The position numbers were made by a program, and so were the translations under genes. Positions 1-12,349 of a DNA stretch of 64,000 nucleotides are shown here, one piece after another. Location: assembly GCA_021234155.1 (NCBI GenBank), contig JAJEKV010000054.1, positions 5,687,962-5,751,961 on the forward strand, written 5' to 3'. Numbering within the stretch: position 1 is the first letter of the stretch; each line of letters starts with the position of its first letter. The notes beneath the pieces were generated by a model. It was not told the DNA's origin. It ran no database searches and worked only from the letters and a program-made list of their open reading frames with translations. The DNA is from Isoetes taiwanensis (Eukaryota > Streptophyta > Lycopodiopsida > Isoetales > Isoetaceae).

Positions 1-46
1 CATTTGGCACTGGCAATGGCTCTAGCGCTCCTGGAATTTAAAGATG

Positions 47-628
47 TTATGCCTTTATCTGCTCACATAGTTGACACTCCCGAATATACCTGGCTATCTG
101 CTTCTTCATGCCGGACCAGTAATAGCTACTTCTTATTTTGAAGTAGATTTTCATAGAACTTGTGTGGCCGACTATTGGGCTATTGTGCATGTCATGGAGT
201 ATCAACTTGCTAACCATGGATGACTTTGGTACGCACAATTTGTTCTTATAGTACAATAGGTTACCTTCCTTCTTGAAATGCTTGAAGGTCTCCCTCTCTT
301 TGTCTGTTCTTGCCTCTTTTAAAAGGCTTGCCCATGATTCCTTGAAGTCTCGGTCCGTTGGCAACATTTCTTCTATCTTCTTGCCAAACTCACTGGTGAG
401 TGTTGATATGACATTCCAATGGACTCTAGTCGTGAAAAAGTGCATTGAGAGCGCGTTCGCAACCACATTGAGCTTGCGTAGTTTGTACATGATGTTGAAA
501 CATACTCCTTTAGGAACTCTATCCATCTCATTTGTCTCAAGTTGAGATGTGGTTGGGTGAAGATATACTGTAGACTCTATTGGTCCGTATCTAATTGGAA
601 CTTCCTTTCCAATAGATAGTGTCTCCAT
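47..628 (-). pseudogene. Gypsy RNase H tail and integrase zinc-binding domain
   Basis: This 193-residue open stretch ends in an H-H-C-C integrase N-terminal zinc domain: histidines in LHDMHNSPIVGH and cysteines in the ECQLCEQ motif near the end. The first part corresponds to the RNase H to integrase linker. The catalytic core of integrase lies beyond the window edge. The frame differs from that of the reverse transcriptase upstream, so the polyprotein is interrupted between about 630 and 760. Confidence 0.8.
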
Positions 629-763
629 ATCTTCAATGCTCTCACCACTGCTAGCAACTCCTGATCCTGGGTAGAGTAGTGCATTTTGGCGTCATTCATT
701 TACCTTGAATCATACGCTACAACCTTCTCTTCATGTATTAAGATTGCTCCTATTGCAATCTTG

Positions 764-1740
764 CTAGCATTGATTGCTACCAACTTGTCTTTCTCTGCAT
801 CTGGCAATATCAAAACTGCGGCGATCGTTAAAGCCTCCTTCAGTATCTTGAATCATGTTTAGACCTTTGTTTGCCAATAACTCGTTTAACCCTTCATCTT
901 CTCTGCTTTGGTGAGATCCGTTACCGGGGCTTCTCTTCGATGTTGGACAATCAATTACCGCTTCAATCTTCGCAGGATCCTTGGAAACCCCCGCTGCTGA
1001 AATTACATGTCCTAAGTACTCTACTCTTTCGGTAGCGAAGTGACACTTGGACAATTTCGCGTAGAGTTGATGCCTCCTCGGCTTTTCAAATGCCCTCCTT
1101 AAGTGTTGTACATGCTCCTCCCGGGACTTGCTATACACCAAAATGTCATCAAAGAAAACTATGATGAACATATCTAGAAACACATGAAAAATATTGTTCA
1201 TGAACCTCATGAAGGTTGTTGGGGCATTAGACAGTAAGAATGGCATCATTGTGAACTCATAATGGCCATATCTTGTTCTGAAGGAAGTCTTATGGATGTC
1301 TTCTTTCTTAATCCTGATCTGGTGGTATCCCGACCTCAAATCTATCTTGAAGAAGACTTTTGCACCTTGGAGCTGATCCATCAAATCGTCTGGTCTGGGT
1401 AAGGCATATTTGTTTTGATGATGTGCTTTTTTAATTGACGATAGTCAATGCACATCTTCAAATTTCCATCTTTCTTTTTGACGAATAGGATAGGTGCCTC
1501 GAACGGGGAGACACTAGGTCTTATAAATCCTATGTCTAACAACTCTTGCAACCGCTTCTTCAATTCTGTCAACTCCTGAGTTGCCACTCTGTACGGTGCC
1601 TTACTTGTGGGCTTGGTCCCTGGTTCAAGTGCTATTTTACACTCGACTCCCCTGTACGGAGGAAGTTGCTTGATCTCATCTGGAAATAGATCATGGAATT
1701 CCTTCACTAGCTTGGCCATTTGCTTTAGTAACTTGCTCAA
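764..1740 (-). pseudogene. Gypsy reverse transcriptase, frameshifted
   Basis: Two overlapping pieces form one RT domain. The upstream piece (1740-1381) carries the fingers with the FVKKKDG and CIDYRQL motifs. The downstream piece (1384-764) carries KIDLRSGYHQIRI, TSFRTRYGHYEF and the catalytic box, here FFDDILVYS. The two catalytic aspartates are kept. The pieces are joined by a frame change around 1381-1384, inside the conserved palm, and the end beyond about 960 degenerates before the normal RNase H begins. Confidence 0.88.
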
Positions 1741-1749
1741 TACTTTGCC

Positions 1750-2397
1750 CTACTTGTCTTCCTCTGTTTCTGGCTCTTCAACTTCGAGCTTGAAGATGTA
1801 GGCCACTTGCTCTCTCTTTATGCGTTTAAGTAACTTCTTACTAGACATGCATTGCATGATTGGGGTGACTTCTTTATCTGTTATCTCAATGATTTTGCCA
1901 TTTGGCGCTGTTAAGGTCACTTTCCGCTTCCCGCAATCAATTATAAAACTGGTCGGGCCAAGATATTCCATATCCGTGATCAGGTCATACTTGCCAATAT
2001 TCATGACCTCTGCTCCAATTCCAATGTTGATGCCAGGCAAGTCTATATCGAAGTTGATCCTTTTTTTTGTTGTGTCTCGGATTGCCACACTTGCCAACAC
2101 TACTGGCTCAGGCTTGGACTTCAAGGGTTTCAGCTTCAACATTTCTACCATCCTTGGGAAAGCAAAATTATGGGTATTCACCGTGTCTATCAACACTATG
2201 AAAGATTTGGCTTTGACTTTTCCTATTGTTGAAATGACCTGATATTGACTCTCGGCATTCTCGGAGTCAATGGCCGCAAAGATGTGGCACTCACTCTGGA
2301 CGTAGTCGCAAGCTTCTTCGACGTCGTGTTCTGGGGGTGTCTCCCATCTTCCTAGCTCTTCTAATGCTGCATTCATCACAAAAGGATAGTTTTGCAT
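1750..2397 (-). pseudogene. Gypsy aspartic protease region, active site altered
   Basis: A 215-residue open stretch upstream of RT in the position of the retropepsin. The segment LIDTVNTHNF matches the usual L(I/V)D-S/T-G-x-THNF protease signature, but the glycine of the catalytic D-T/S-G triad is replaced (DTV), which would be expected to inactivate it. The segment that follows (IGKYDLITDMEYLGP) resembles the usual gypsy DVILGMDWL box. Identification rests on order and this motif. Confidence 0.7.
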
Positions 2398-2478
2398 TCG
2401 GTTGGAAGCACCTGAAGCACAACTGCTTTTCTATACATTCTTGCCTCTTCTCTTTCGAGATGGACTACAAGAACTGCT

Positions 2479-2799
2479 TCACTGCTTTGAAGTAGTTTGA
2501 ACCTCCCGCTTGCCCTTTATCTTTGAAAGTGACTTGCTTCTTGTCCTGCTTCCCATTGTTTGCATTGTATTGTGATAAGGTGTCGGACTTGTTGCTCTCA
2601 GACTATAGCTTTCATTAGCTTTTCCCTTATCCTGATAGTACTGTTGCTTTTGTCTGCTGCTCTGGGGACTTGTTCCTTGTAGGCTCAAGGCCTTGAACTC
2701 TGCTCTCACAAGCTTTCTGATCTCATCTTTCAAACCCTTAATGTACCCCTCAACTGCGTGTCGTTCACTCAACTTAGGCACATACAGCCTCAGTCTCAT
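2479..2799 (-). pseudogene. Gypsy gag remnant
   Basis: A 106-residue piece with the retrotransposon gag pattern LSERHAVEGYIKGLKDEIRK followed by a basic, glutamine and serine-rich tail. No intact CCHC zinc knuckle is readable in this frame. It lies upstream of the protease piece, as expected. Sequence to the right (2800-2870) still looks gag-like but has stops. Confidence 0.6.
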
Positions 2800-2870
2800 G
2801 AATTATTCGGTGTACTTCTGCACTATCTTATTGCCTTGTTCCAATCTATAAAACTGCTGCAGCATGTGGC

Positions 2871-4290
2871 ACTGTGTTCCGTCGGTACGTAATGATGCTT
2901 AAATGCCTTAGAAAACTTCTTAAACCTGTTGTCCCTGTTCAGTCCATGGGCCCTGGCATAACACTTCCACTAAATTCTGGCTGCTCCTTTGAGATTACTT
3001 GTAGCCACTCTACCCTTGTCTTTGTCCTTCATGCCATAGGCGTTCCCATGCTCATCTCATCCAACCAGGCTTCGGCTCGGTGCAGTGCTAAATATAGGCT
3101 GCACCATCAAGTTCAGGCATTCCATGCAAAATCTACTTCGTGCATTCCATCAACTTCCATTCTATTATGGAAATTTCAAAATGCAGGTATGGTCCTTGAA
3201 TCAAGAATACAAAGTGACCAATTTTGAGACAACCACTATCTGCTGTAACAGGACTCATGGTCTGCTGTAACAGTCATGCTGTAACTGTTTGCATAGGTCT
3301 GCAGTAGACCAAGGAGGGACAACATAAATAATTTCTAGCATTACCCTAAGGTTTAGCCTTAACATTTGGACTTTATTATAGATAACCAGGTAGAGTATGG
3401 CACTGGAACCTGCCACATGAGTTATATTGACCATAAGCCTGTCTGGTTTTGTTTCTAAAGAGTGTCTCTATCTGTGTAAGGTTCTCCCTTTATGACCAAG
3501 ATGATTGGCACTGTAGCAAGCCCACGTTGGCACAAGCATGGGCACAAAAGCAGGTTGTTGAGAACATGTCGTAGCATCTAATAATGCATTTGATAGAACC
3601 CATGAGCTTAAGTTCTTGTCTAAATCCTCAATATGGATTTACCAAATCAACATAAAAGCGAATCTACAAGTTGTGATTATGCCTACAAATCACAAAACAA
3701 CAACATTTACTGATAATAACAAGAAAGAAGGTATGAAAATGCCATAGCTATACAGCCTTGCTTAAATGCGATTTCCCCTGCAAGTGAGCTCCATCCACAG
3801 CCAACGAGATGTTGTCATGGTCCATAAAAGTTCTATTGTTTCTGTTTGGGCTTGGTTGCATTAAAATGATTGTGTGCTTGCTAGCAGCCTGCACAAATAA
3901 AGAATTTATTTATCTCACTTTACCTTCATTCGAAAAAGAAAAAAGAAAAAAGAAAAAAGAAAAAGAAAAAGATACAGGTTAACATACTAATCCATTTGCT
4001 AGTGATTGGCAAAATTAAGGTTATCCTTTTTACCAACTTAGTTTCTTGCTCTTTTTTCTCTTGAATATAAAAATCTTAATTTAAGATAGGACAGGGAAAG
4101 CTAGGTTATAAACTTCTTGTTCTTTTCTTTCTTTTAATGCTTAAAGTTTAGGAAAAAGATTGTCTCTTCAATTCAGATAGCATTAAACGATGTGAAAAAA
4201 GGGTTAACACTTATGGAAAATATTTTTAAATCCTTGCTATCTCTGGTTGTTTAGACTAATATTCACAAACTAGTATTCCGTTTGTAGCCA
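2871..4290. other. Non-coding interval with an A-rich microsatellite
   Basis: No convincing coding sequence. The only structure I see is an imperfect (AAAAAGA)n microsatellite at about 3932-3971. The rest is ordinary AT-rich DNA. Confidence 0.6.
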
Positions 4291-4293
4291 CCA

Positions 4294-4700
4294 TTGCACA
4301 TCAATCTCAACCTGGAGGATGCATCAGATACTTCTCATGCATCTGACGGATCCCAAAAAAGGAAGAGCTCAAGGAACTGGTCTAGTGATGAAACAAGGAT
4401 GTTAGTAGTGTTCAAAAAGCTTTGGAAGGTGCTTCAACGAGGGACAAGATGGAATCAACAACATCAAGATGGAAGAAGATTGCTGAAAAAATGGCAGAAA
4501 TCAGTTTTGATGATATGAGATAGTGATTGGAGAATACAAGACCATATATGATTTCAGCAAAAAGACTAGTATGCCAGAGTATTTCTCTCCCTAAAATCGA
4601 GGCCAAAAAAGTTTATAACCTTCATTTCATAGATGAGACAATTTACAAGCTCCTAGATTCCTTCCAATCATCTAGACCTATAATAGAACCACAATAGACT
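4294..4700 (+). pseudogene. Myb/SANT or trihelix-like DNA-binding gene fragment, frameshifted
   Basis: The plus strand reads RNWSSDETRMLV, then after a frame change a lysine-rich helix of the form ESTTSRWKKIAEKMAEI, followed by a stop at about 4518 and a further open stretch to about 4690. An acidic-tryptophan start followed by a second helix with RWKKI is typical of Myb/SANT-like or trihelix domains in plants. No start, stop or introns of a complete gene are visible. Class assignment is tentative; it could be a transposon-associated Myb-like protein instead of a host transcription factor. Confidence 0.4.
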
Positions 4701-5725
4701 GCCGATAGTAGATCAGCAAGTGAAGCAACTCATCATGCTGAGCTAGCAGCGGGAGTTCTTCATTAACAAAAACAATGGCAGATAACAACATGTTAGAATT
4801 TGAAGGTCATGGCAAATATAGTGTTGAAGCAGGAAACCAAGTAAAAGTTCTAAGGTAGAATTTAAATCTTCTATGATATCATGCGTGATAAATAAGATAA
4901 TCAATGGGTTTTCCAACTAAACATCCGCATTATGTTAAATTCCTAGCAGATTCTACTGGATAGTATGTGCACCTGTGGGTAGTTAATTGGGTATTCTATT
5001 ACTTGTATCAATGGAAAAAGGGATGTTTAAATTAGTGTCAAATGAGAAAAGGGATGTTTAAATATCATGAATCAACTTGCAGTATAAAGACATCCAGAGC
5101 AGAAAATGAGAGCAAAATATGTCTCAATTTAACAGATGGTTGTGGCACATGCAATATGCAACATAATAGTACAGAAGTACCTTTTGCTTTAACACAAACA
5201 ACAAGAAAAGAAATAGTGTTTTGATTCCTTTTAGAACAAGCAACATAGAATCCTTCTTGCAAATCTAGTGCATAAGACAAGTGCTGGTAGTGCTTGGGCT
5301 CATGTCCCGAAGGAGACACGTGAGAAGGAGAGCCCAAAGCACATATTTGCCCAATTTTAAAGTTTTTGCATGAATTTTCCTTTTTAAGGAAGAAAACCTA
5401 TGAACATACCATCAAACCAAGTTTCCTCATTTGGTGCTTCAACTATAATGACAGTCCATGGTTTAGATTAATCTAATTAGCACATCAAATATTTTTCCTT
5501 CATCCTTCAAATAAATTTCAGCCATATCTGATTTGATGCAACTAGTAATTTTCATTTTCTAGTATTTTACAACTGCCTTACATTATTCATGAAATCATAA
5601 ACTTTGCCATATATACTAATGTTCAATAGAGGATTTTCATTTTCCACATGCCAAAATACGAAATCTGTGTTCCTTGGATTTTATTCAAAAGTTAAACTAT
5701 ATTATCTGTCGTATCAAAACATCAC
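4701..5725. other. Interval with no recognisable gene
   Basis: Only short open frames without recognisable motifs and no obvious repeats. I see nothing to annotate. Confidence 0.5.
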
Positions 5726-6022
5726 GTGTCACATAATAAAACTGGAAGCAACTTCTACCACACCTACTCGAATGTGGACAGGCTGCAACCCTATGTCGAT
5801 CTCTATGATGACATACAACAGCACAAACAATTGGGCAAGGTCATGTTGCTTGGAGACTTTAATGCACGACAGGGGCCAAGCATAGACAAGCACCTCAGTC
5901 TAGAATACCAAGTTTTTGGAAACTTTCCAAGCACTCAAATAGAATGTTCTAGAATGTTTCAGATGCTCATGCACAAGCACCCCAGTCTAAAAATATTGGA
6001 TGTAGTGGCCTCATGGGAGTAG
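5726..6022 (+). pseudogene. LINE endonuclease (EEP-type) fragment
   Basis: A 98-residue open stretch with the segment VMLLGDFNARQG. GDFNAR is the signature of the exonuclease-endonuclease-phosphatase fold used by non-LTR retrotransposon endonucleases, and the preceding DLYDDIQQHKQLGK fits the helix before it. There is no reverse transcriptase nearby, so this is a fragment. The part of the endonuclease that should precede it lies downstream, at about 6120-6275. Confidence 0.6.
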
Positions 6023-6119
6023 ATGTAGTAAGGGTCCTCATGATGGGCAGACCTCTCAGATGTAGTTAATCAACCTGGGGCCACTGAGATGGATGTGGAG
6101 CACCCTCAACTACCCGCAT

Positions 6120-6275
6120 GAATATTCTTTCTTGAAATGTTCGGGGAGTGGCTTCTTTCCCAAGCAAAAAGAGTAGGTTGTCTCTCTATCTATCTAAGTT
6201 CTCCAAGGATTGTTGTTTTCAGGAGCACAAGTGTCGTAAAGGTGATGTTCAAAAGCTGGCTAGCCATGAATCTAT
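6120..6275 (+). pseudogene. LINE ORF2 amino-terminal fragment
   Basis: In the frame starting near 6130 the sequence reads NVRGVASFPSKKSRL and then QEHKCRKGDVQKL. These match the start of plant LINE endonucleases, which usually begin S-W-N-x-R-G and have QE(H/T)K as the next active-site block. The tryptophan codon before NVRG reads TGA here. It lies after, not before, the GDFNAR fragment, so the LINE pieces are rearranged. Confidence 0.5.
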
Positions 6276-7218
6276 GGTTTTGCTATGGAAACACCATTCA
6301 AACACATGCAAAGTACATACTTTCAAAAAGATCTCTGAGAGGGCTTTCCAACGCGACAAATTTCAACTGAAAGGGAGTTTTAATTATCCAGATACCGGAA
6401 TGGATTAGAACATGAGAAGGAGACGGATTGGAGGCCATTTATACCTCATAGCCACACACCAAGCTTTACAGCAGATGCATGTTGTTTTGCTTATGCACAT
6501 TCCCATGATCAAAATTTTTAGCAACAACGAATTGAAACGGGAAGAAAGGCTCCAGATAGAGAAATAAACATCATATGAACTGTCAAACTGTAAGGATTCC
6601 AGACAAAGAAACGAACATCATAAGTAGCCGAGCACATCTTTCTTGATCAAATCATCATCAACAAATAAAAATGCATGCAAGAAATTAGAAAAGAAAAATA
6701 TACATGCTAAAGATCGTGGAAGCTCACTGTCTGGAATCCTCAAACTAAGAAAGGTTTCAGAAACTATAAGACAACTCCAACAGTCGCTCCTCTTCTAAAC
6801 CTCAAGCTAAGAACCCAAAAAATTATGGAGTGCTCCTGTTTCTAAAAAAACCCATCCGCGAATGAGGTCTGCGCCTTTGCTTGCAAAGAACAGTTAAGAA
6901 TAGACCTAACTTTTTTTACCTCAAGGAACCTACCTATCTAGGTACTAGAATCTGCTCAAGCTAGGGTTTGTTGAATGCTCGAAGGGATTTTTTAAGAATG
7001 GCAGAATGAATGAAGGCGGAGGCACCGGCTATGGCGGGCATCCTGCTAGAAGAATGATGCATTCGTTAGATTAGCCCGACCCTCAATCTAATCCACCATT
7101 ATAAAAATTAGACTCTAAAACTCACGCTTACATTTTTTGGTCCCAATTTTTTGCTTTTTAGCCAGAAAATGGGATGTTACTGGCATTATTGACGGCTGAA
7201 GAAAAGAGGATACCCTCC
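6264..7218. repeat. Segmental duplication, copy 1
   Basis: This block is repeated in the same orientation at 8115-8895. Shared landmarks are GAGAGGGCTTTCCAACGCG (6336 region and 8187 region), AACATGAGAAGGAGACGG, and the block from the AGCTAGGGTTTGTTG motif to GAGGATACCCTCCC. Copy 1 has about 220 bp (6726-6948) that copy 2 lacks, and it lacks about 80 bp present in copy 2 near 8250-8328. No protein family was recognised on either strand. Confidence 0.85.
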
Positions 7219-7231
7219 CCCCAAATAACAT

Positions 7232-7397
7232 TTTAAGTAAGTGGATTTTAAACTTAATTTTGTAATGAACGACTCTATATGCCCAACTAGACATTCTCAC
7301 CATATCTTTATTAATGTTGGACTTAATCCCGACGAAAATCCCAATAACGCTAGACACTTTTTTCTAGTAAGCATAGAATACATGAAGTTAGATAAAG
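7232..7397. repeat. Dispersed 165-bp repeat, uninterrupted copy
   Basis: Starts around AAGTGGATTTTAAAC and ends near AGATAAAGAAAA. A second copy is split in two: its left half lies at 13815-13880 and its right half at 18891-18985. This uninterrupted copy shows the original joint CTCACCA/TATCTTT at 7302/7303, which defines the insertion between 13881 and 18890. Confidence 0.85.
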
Positions 7398-7409
7398 AAA
7401 AAAAAAGGC

Positions 7410-7745
7410 GCAGCCTCTAGTGCAATCTCTACCACCTCATGGATGCTTGTCTCCAATGAATAATGGCAATGGCTTCCTCCTTACAGACCTATGTCTAAAA
7501 GCCTCTAGCATGCGAATGTTTGAGTCCAAGGTGATGCCTCCAAGTGCAAGAAGCAGGTGCAGGCTCTTTCACCTTACAGACACCCGTCTGAAAGTGTCCA
7601 AATGTATAAATCAAGCATAGCCTCTAGTGCAGCCTCTGCCACCTTACAAAAGCTTGTCTGAAATGAAAACTAGCAATGGTTTCCTCCTCACAGACACCTG
7701 TCTGAAAGTCTCCAGCATATAAATGCTTGAATCCAAGGTGATTGT
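7410..7745. repeat. Imperfect tandem repeat, about three units
   Basis: Units begin with CCTCTAGTGCA and contain CAATGGCTTCCTCCT or a variant, ACAGACACCTGTCTGAAAG and AATCCAAGGTGAT. Clear units lie at 7412-7533 and 7619-7742 with a shortened one between. They are diverged, not recent, and I see no coding role. Confidence 0.65.
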
Positions 7746-8114
7746 ATGGTAATCCCGCTTTAAAATCAAGTTGCAAATTTGCTGGTTTCTCCTCTCATAT
7801 CTTAAACAAACGTGTGCAAACTATATATCACAAGAATCACACAAAACAAACATTCCATTGATATACATTGCGCCCAAAACAGAGCTACAGATCAATAGAT
7901 ATGAAGAAAAGTATATAGTGCTAGAAAATAGAACGGTGGAAACCCTAAATCTAGAACTAAAAATCTGTTGTTTCTGCCCTTAATTCCTAGCCAAGATTAG
8001 CAAATCAAATACCTTTGGAAAGAGCTCTAAGAGAGCTTTCTAATGGTGCAAGTTTTTATAAGAAATAGAAATGAACAAAGATGTAATATAAACCAGAAAG
8101 TGGTGTTGCAGGCC

Positions 8115-8895
8115 GTGAATCTGTGATTTTGCTATGGAAACACCATTCAAAACATGCAAAGTACATACTTTCAGAAATATCTCTGAGAGGGCTTTCCAAC
8201 GCGACAAATTTCAGCTGAAAGGGAGTTTTAATTCTCCAGGTACGATAAAAAATGTGTGGGCAGCACCACGAGTACTTCAAGGTTTTTTGAAGACGAGGGA
8301 AATAGGTTCCCACCAAGAGGCCACCATAATGGATTAGAACATGAGAAGGAGACGGATTGGAGGCCATTTATACTTCATAGCCACACAACAAGCTTTACAG
8401 CAGATGCCCATTGTTTTGCTCACGCACATTCCCATGATCAAAATTTTTAGCAATAACGAATTGAAACGGGAAGAAAGGCTCCAGATAGAGAAATAAACAT
8501 TATATAAACTGTCAAATTGTAAGGATTCCAGACAAAGAAACAAATATCATTACTAGCCGGGCACATCTTCCTTGATCAAAGCATCATCAACAAATAAAAA
8601 TGCATGCAAGAAATTAGAAAAGAATAGAATCTGATCAAGCTAGGGTTTGTTGGATGCTCGAAGGGATTTCTTAAGAATGGCAGAATGAATGAAGGCGGAG
8701 GCACCAGCTATGGCCGGCATCCTGCCAGTAGAATGATGCATTCGTTAGATTAGTCGGACCCTCAATCTAATCCACCATTAAAAAAATTAGACTCTAAAAC
8801 TCACGCTTACATTTTTCGGTCCCAAAATTTTGCTTTTTGGCCAGAAAATGGGATGTTATTGGCGTTATCAACGGTCGAAAAAAAGAGGATACCCT
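8115..8895. repeat. Segmental duplication, copy 2
   Basis: Direct repeat of 6264-7218 with a 220-bp deletion and an 80-bp segment absent from copy 1. The similarity stops at about 8895, just where copy 1 runs on to the 165-bp dispersed repeat. Several short open frames here are conserved only because the DNA is duplicated, so they are not evidence of a gene. Confidence 0.85.
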
Positions 8896-10020
8896 CCCAC
8901 CTTGGCGCTCAACTAGCGCCTGCGGCTGGGCGGCAAAGGGAGAGGATGCCGCCCTTCTCTTCCTGATTCCGGCACTGCCTCAACCTTTCTTGCAGATCAG
9001 CGACAAAATTGGACGCTAGCAGGGTTTTGCCATACCTATTCAGGTGGATTCTTGTCTTCTAAAGATTGTTTGGGATTGCTTGCTTGAAATTGCTTCAAGG
9101 CGATCTTTATGATTTTGCCAGATGCCACTAACGTGGCCCGATTTGCTAAAGCTAGTTTGAGCAAGAATATGTAAGTTTCTTGGAATTTATATTTTCTTGT
9201 TTAGAGCAAGATCCGAAAGGGCATAGAGCCTATAAGTTAGCAGATTTTTAGCAGAAACATAAAGAGAGCAGCTTTCATGTATGGTTTTCTGGGCAATCTA
9301 ATTAATGGCGGATCTTCTGAATTGTTGGCCTTTTCCCCTTCTTCTTGCTCTTTCTTGCTAGTGGAAAGATCTAGAGATGTTTTCTTGGAAGGAGCCAGAG
9401 TAAATTCTTGATCTTGATTTTACAGTTTTAAAACAGGATGTCAAATTATTTGAGATTGCCGAGCTAGGGATATGATTGTGTCCAGGAAGATGCTTCCATA
9501 TCAAGATTAAATATTATGAACCAAACTTTAGAGGGAAGTTTTGATGGCTGGGCTGTGTGTCTAGCTTTGCAGGTTGGCTGATTGGCACATCCCGACAATG
9601 CAGCATCTACTTTTAATTTTACGTTTGGTAGTAAAACTGCAGAATTTGATCATAATTTGAAGCATTTGGGCTTCTCTGAGCAGTGCGGGAGAATTGCTCA
9701 GGTTAATCTTCAGCTCTTTTCTCTTCACTTCTAGATTTGCAAGAGAATTCTTGAAGCATTCAAGATTTGTCTGGAGCTTGTGGAAAATGAGCATTTGGCT
9801 CCTATAGTATTATGTTTAATTGAGAAGATGTTAATACTGTAGTACTGGTTAGACAGAAGAAGAGGTTGAGAGAGGCTCATGTGTACGTTTGCTACAGACA
9901 TGATTCAGATCCAGATGGGATCCTTTGTACTTAAATTATATCTGATCCATGAGGGATCTTTGTATTGGAATTTTTCCTATTTGATCAATCAAAAACTTCC
10001 TACCTCCAAAAAAAAAAAAC
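8896..10020 (+). other. Possible retroposed sequence ending in poly(A)
   Basis: No protein recognised. The interval ends with a 12-base A run at about 10007-10018 after GGGATCTTTGTATTGG and TTGATCAATC, which resembles the 3-prime end of a non-LTR retroposon or a processed transcript. No target duplication was identified, so this is a weak call. Confidence 0.25.
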
Positions 10021-12264
10021 TCGGCTTGAACTAGTCTAAAGTAGCGCAAACATCAGCATTAGTCAATCCCTTTGCTGTCTTATCTGGCTATACAAGGACA
10101 ATTAAGTCCAAGATGGTACCATCTTCTCTTGGTATACAGTTTGTCAATTATTCCATAGTCATGTCATCAATGACCACAACTCCCAAGCATGGATAACACT
10201 AGATTCCAAGGAATACTTGTAAAATTTACCACTGGGCATCTGTAATCCCAAGTAGCCAAAAAGACTGAAATTCAACCCACATTATAAGACAAGTGCAACT
10301 TAACAGTTAACTATCATCTATTCAACATTGCTTTTACCTCCTAGCATTTCATTGTCATAAGGCCTATTATGCCGTGCAATAAGCAATCTGCACCCCAATG
10401 CATAAATTTTAACTAGATGTAATTTCTGTTATCTCTTTTCCATACAAAAAACAGATACATGAGTCAAGTTTGGAACCAACCATTGACTTCTTGATATTTC
10501 TAAATGGTACCGATAACAAAGAGCTTTAAAATCATAACAATAACTACTATACATCATCTTTTGGCCAGAACGCCTCAAAATAAACTTTCAAGATAGCTTG
10601 TTTCTCAAAAAATACTGCCATATCTCAATAATTTAGCAGAAAATATATGTACAGCAAATGAAGAGTAGCTTTATCATATAAGTTTACAAAAAACTTGAGC
10701 CTCATGTCTTAAATGAAGACTAAGAGATATATTACCTTGTGCGAGTAATCAAAAGTATAAATGCAGATGTGAAACATAGATCTAGTTCGTGTTTGAGCAA
10801 CCATTTGTGGCGTACTCAATATTCAGCAGCATTATCTTCAAGTTCTCTTCAAATCCCATTTTCCAAGCTACTTCATAACCTATTGACAAATGGAAAACAT
10901 TAGGAAGAGAAGCCCGTACCTGCAGCCAACCAATACATCATTAGCCATAGACTGGGTAAAAATGCAAGGGCCAAAAGGTACCTTAGGCTTCTCGATTGTC
11001 AACCGTTTGCCTAATGTAAACCTTTTGTCTCAAGTTAGAAAGAGCTTTATGCACAAAATAATCTAAAAAACAAATAGAATGCATCATAAATGCATCATAA
11101 ACATTCAATCCATCAATATTGCAAAGCAATTGAATAGTTTTCTTGCAAACCCTTTTAAAGCGATGATGGTCTTATTTATAAAACGAAATACTACCTCTGT
11201 TTTCACTTTCTGGTCTAATACTCTAGGTCAAGCCAAATGAAATAGGTAGCTGGAAATGTATAAAGAAACAAACAGAAAGCTTCCATAAATTTACAACACT
11301 TGTATATGCATGCTTTCAGCTGCTAATTAGTATACTTTCAAAGACTAACATGTTCAAGCTTGTTTAGAACCCTTTGTTAAAATCTGCATGCTATCTAATT
11401 ATTAAACATACTCTTGGACTGTTGGAGCAGCAGCAGTTTTATAGCATGTACATATAGCTGTTTCACGCCATCTATTGTATTTACACACTAGCATCACTGG
11501 AGAATCCTTAAAATCCTTAACAAGAGCTTACATTTGCTTTCATGAACAAAATATTGCCATACCTGGTTTTTGGCAGCATTTCTTATACGGCATCTAGCTT
11601 CCATAGCCAGGCTTGTCTGCTACTTCCGTGACATCCAAAATTTCGCAGGTATGTACTTTGCATTGCAAAAAGCTGTTTTAGCATCTAGAAAGGCCATATC
11701 CCATTCTTCATTTTCGAAAATAGACAACGATGGAACGCCATAGCTTTGCATATAAAATGCTACTACATTACCAATCAGCGCCAGATATGTGCTTTCCTTT
11801 CTAGATTAGGAAAAATGGATGCCATTATATCTAATAATGTTCTAATTATTTTGTTTCGTATTTGGGGAGGGTATCTCAGGCATGGTTTGGCCTAGATTTC
11901 GGCTGGTATTGTATGGAAAATCGTAGGAAAAAGGTATTTTTTTAGGTTAGTTGAGCTGCTTATTTGGCCGACAATTCCAAGAATGGGCTGCTTGTTGGCT
12001 TGAGGCGTTCTAAAAATCGGCTAAGGCATGGTTTCAGAATAGAAGGCATGCCTCTTTCTTCTTTGGGCAGGGGCGGCTTTCCAGGCAAGGGTTTCACTTA
12101 TGGAATCTGCTCTGGATGCTCCGAAATGGCGGATTTCCTAATTTCTGGCGGTTTAAAGTAGATTGGCTCAGAGACAAGAAAAGGTGCAGATTTTCTGTTG
12201 AGGCCGGCATGGCCTGGAGCTTCGAATCCTGCAGCCGTGCTGTAAGATGATCCGGTTGCTGCTG
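10021..12264. other. Interval with no recognisable gene
   Basis: AT-rich sequence on both strands with many stops, no recognised protein motifs and no long internal repeats. Confidence 0.5.
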
Positions 12265-12345
12265 TAAGGTGCCGCTGTGACGACCTCAAATCTTTGATGA
12301 CCTCAAATGTGCTGCTTTGACGACCTCAAATGTGCCGCTGTGGCT
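12265..12345. repeat. Short tandem repeat around GACGACCTCAAA
   Basis: Three imperfect units of about 20-30 bp, each containing GACCTCAAAT followed by GTGCYGCT. Too short to be coding; likely slippage or local duplication. Confidence 0.6.
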
Positions 12346-12349
12346 TTTT

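Larger units (their letters stand above)
1..2870 (-). mobile_element. Decayed Ty3/gypsy retrotransposon, truncated by window edge
   Basis: Reading the minus strand from about 2800 down to 1 gives gag remnant, aspartic protease region, reverse transcriptase, RNase H and the integrase zinc finger, which is the Ty3/gypsy order. The pieces lie in different frames with stops between them, so the copy is not functional as read. No LTR or primer site is visible on the right-hand side near 2.9 kb, and the left end leaves the window inside integrase. It is clearly a different lineage from the gypsy element at 56-62 kb, because the RT and linker sequences differ. Confidence 0.9.

Noticed and set aside
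1607-2242. Plus-strand frames over the gypsy relic
   Set aside because: They are antisense shadows of the protease and RT regions.
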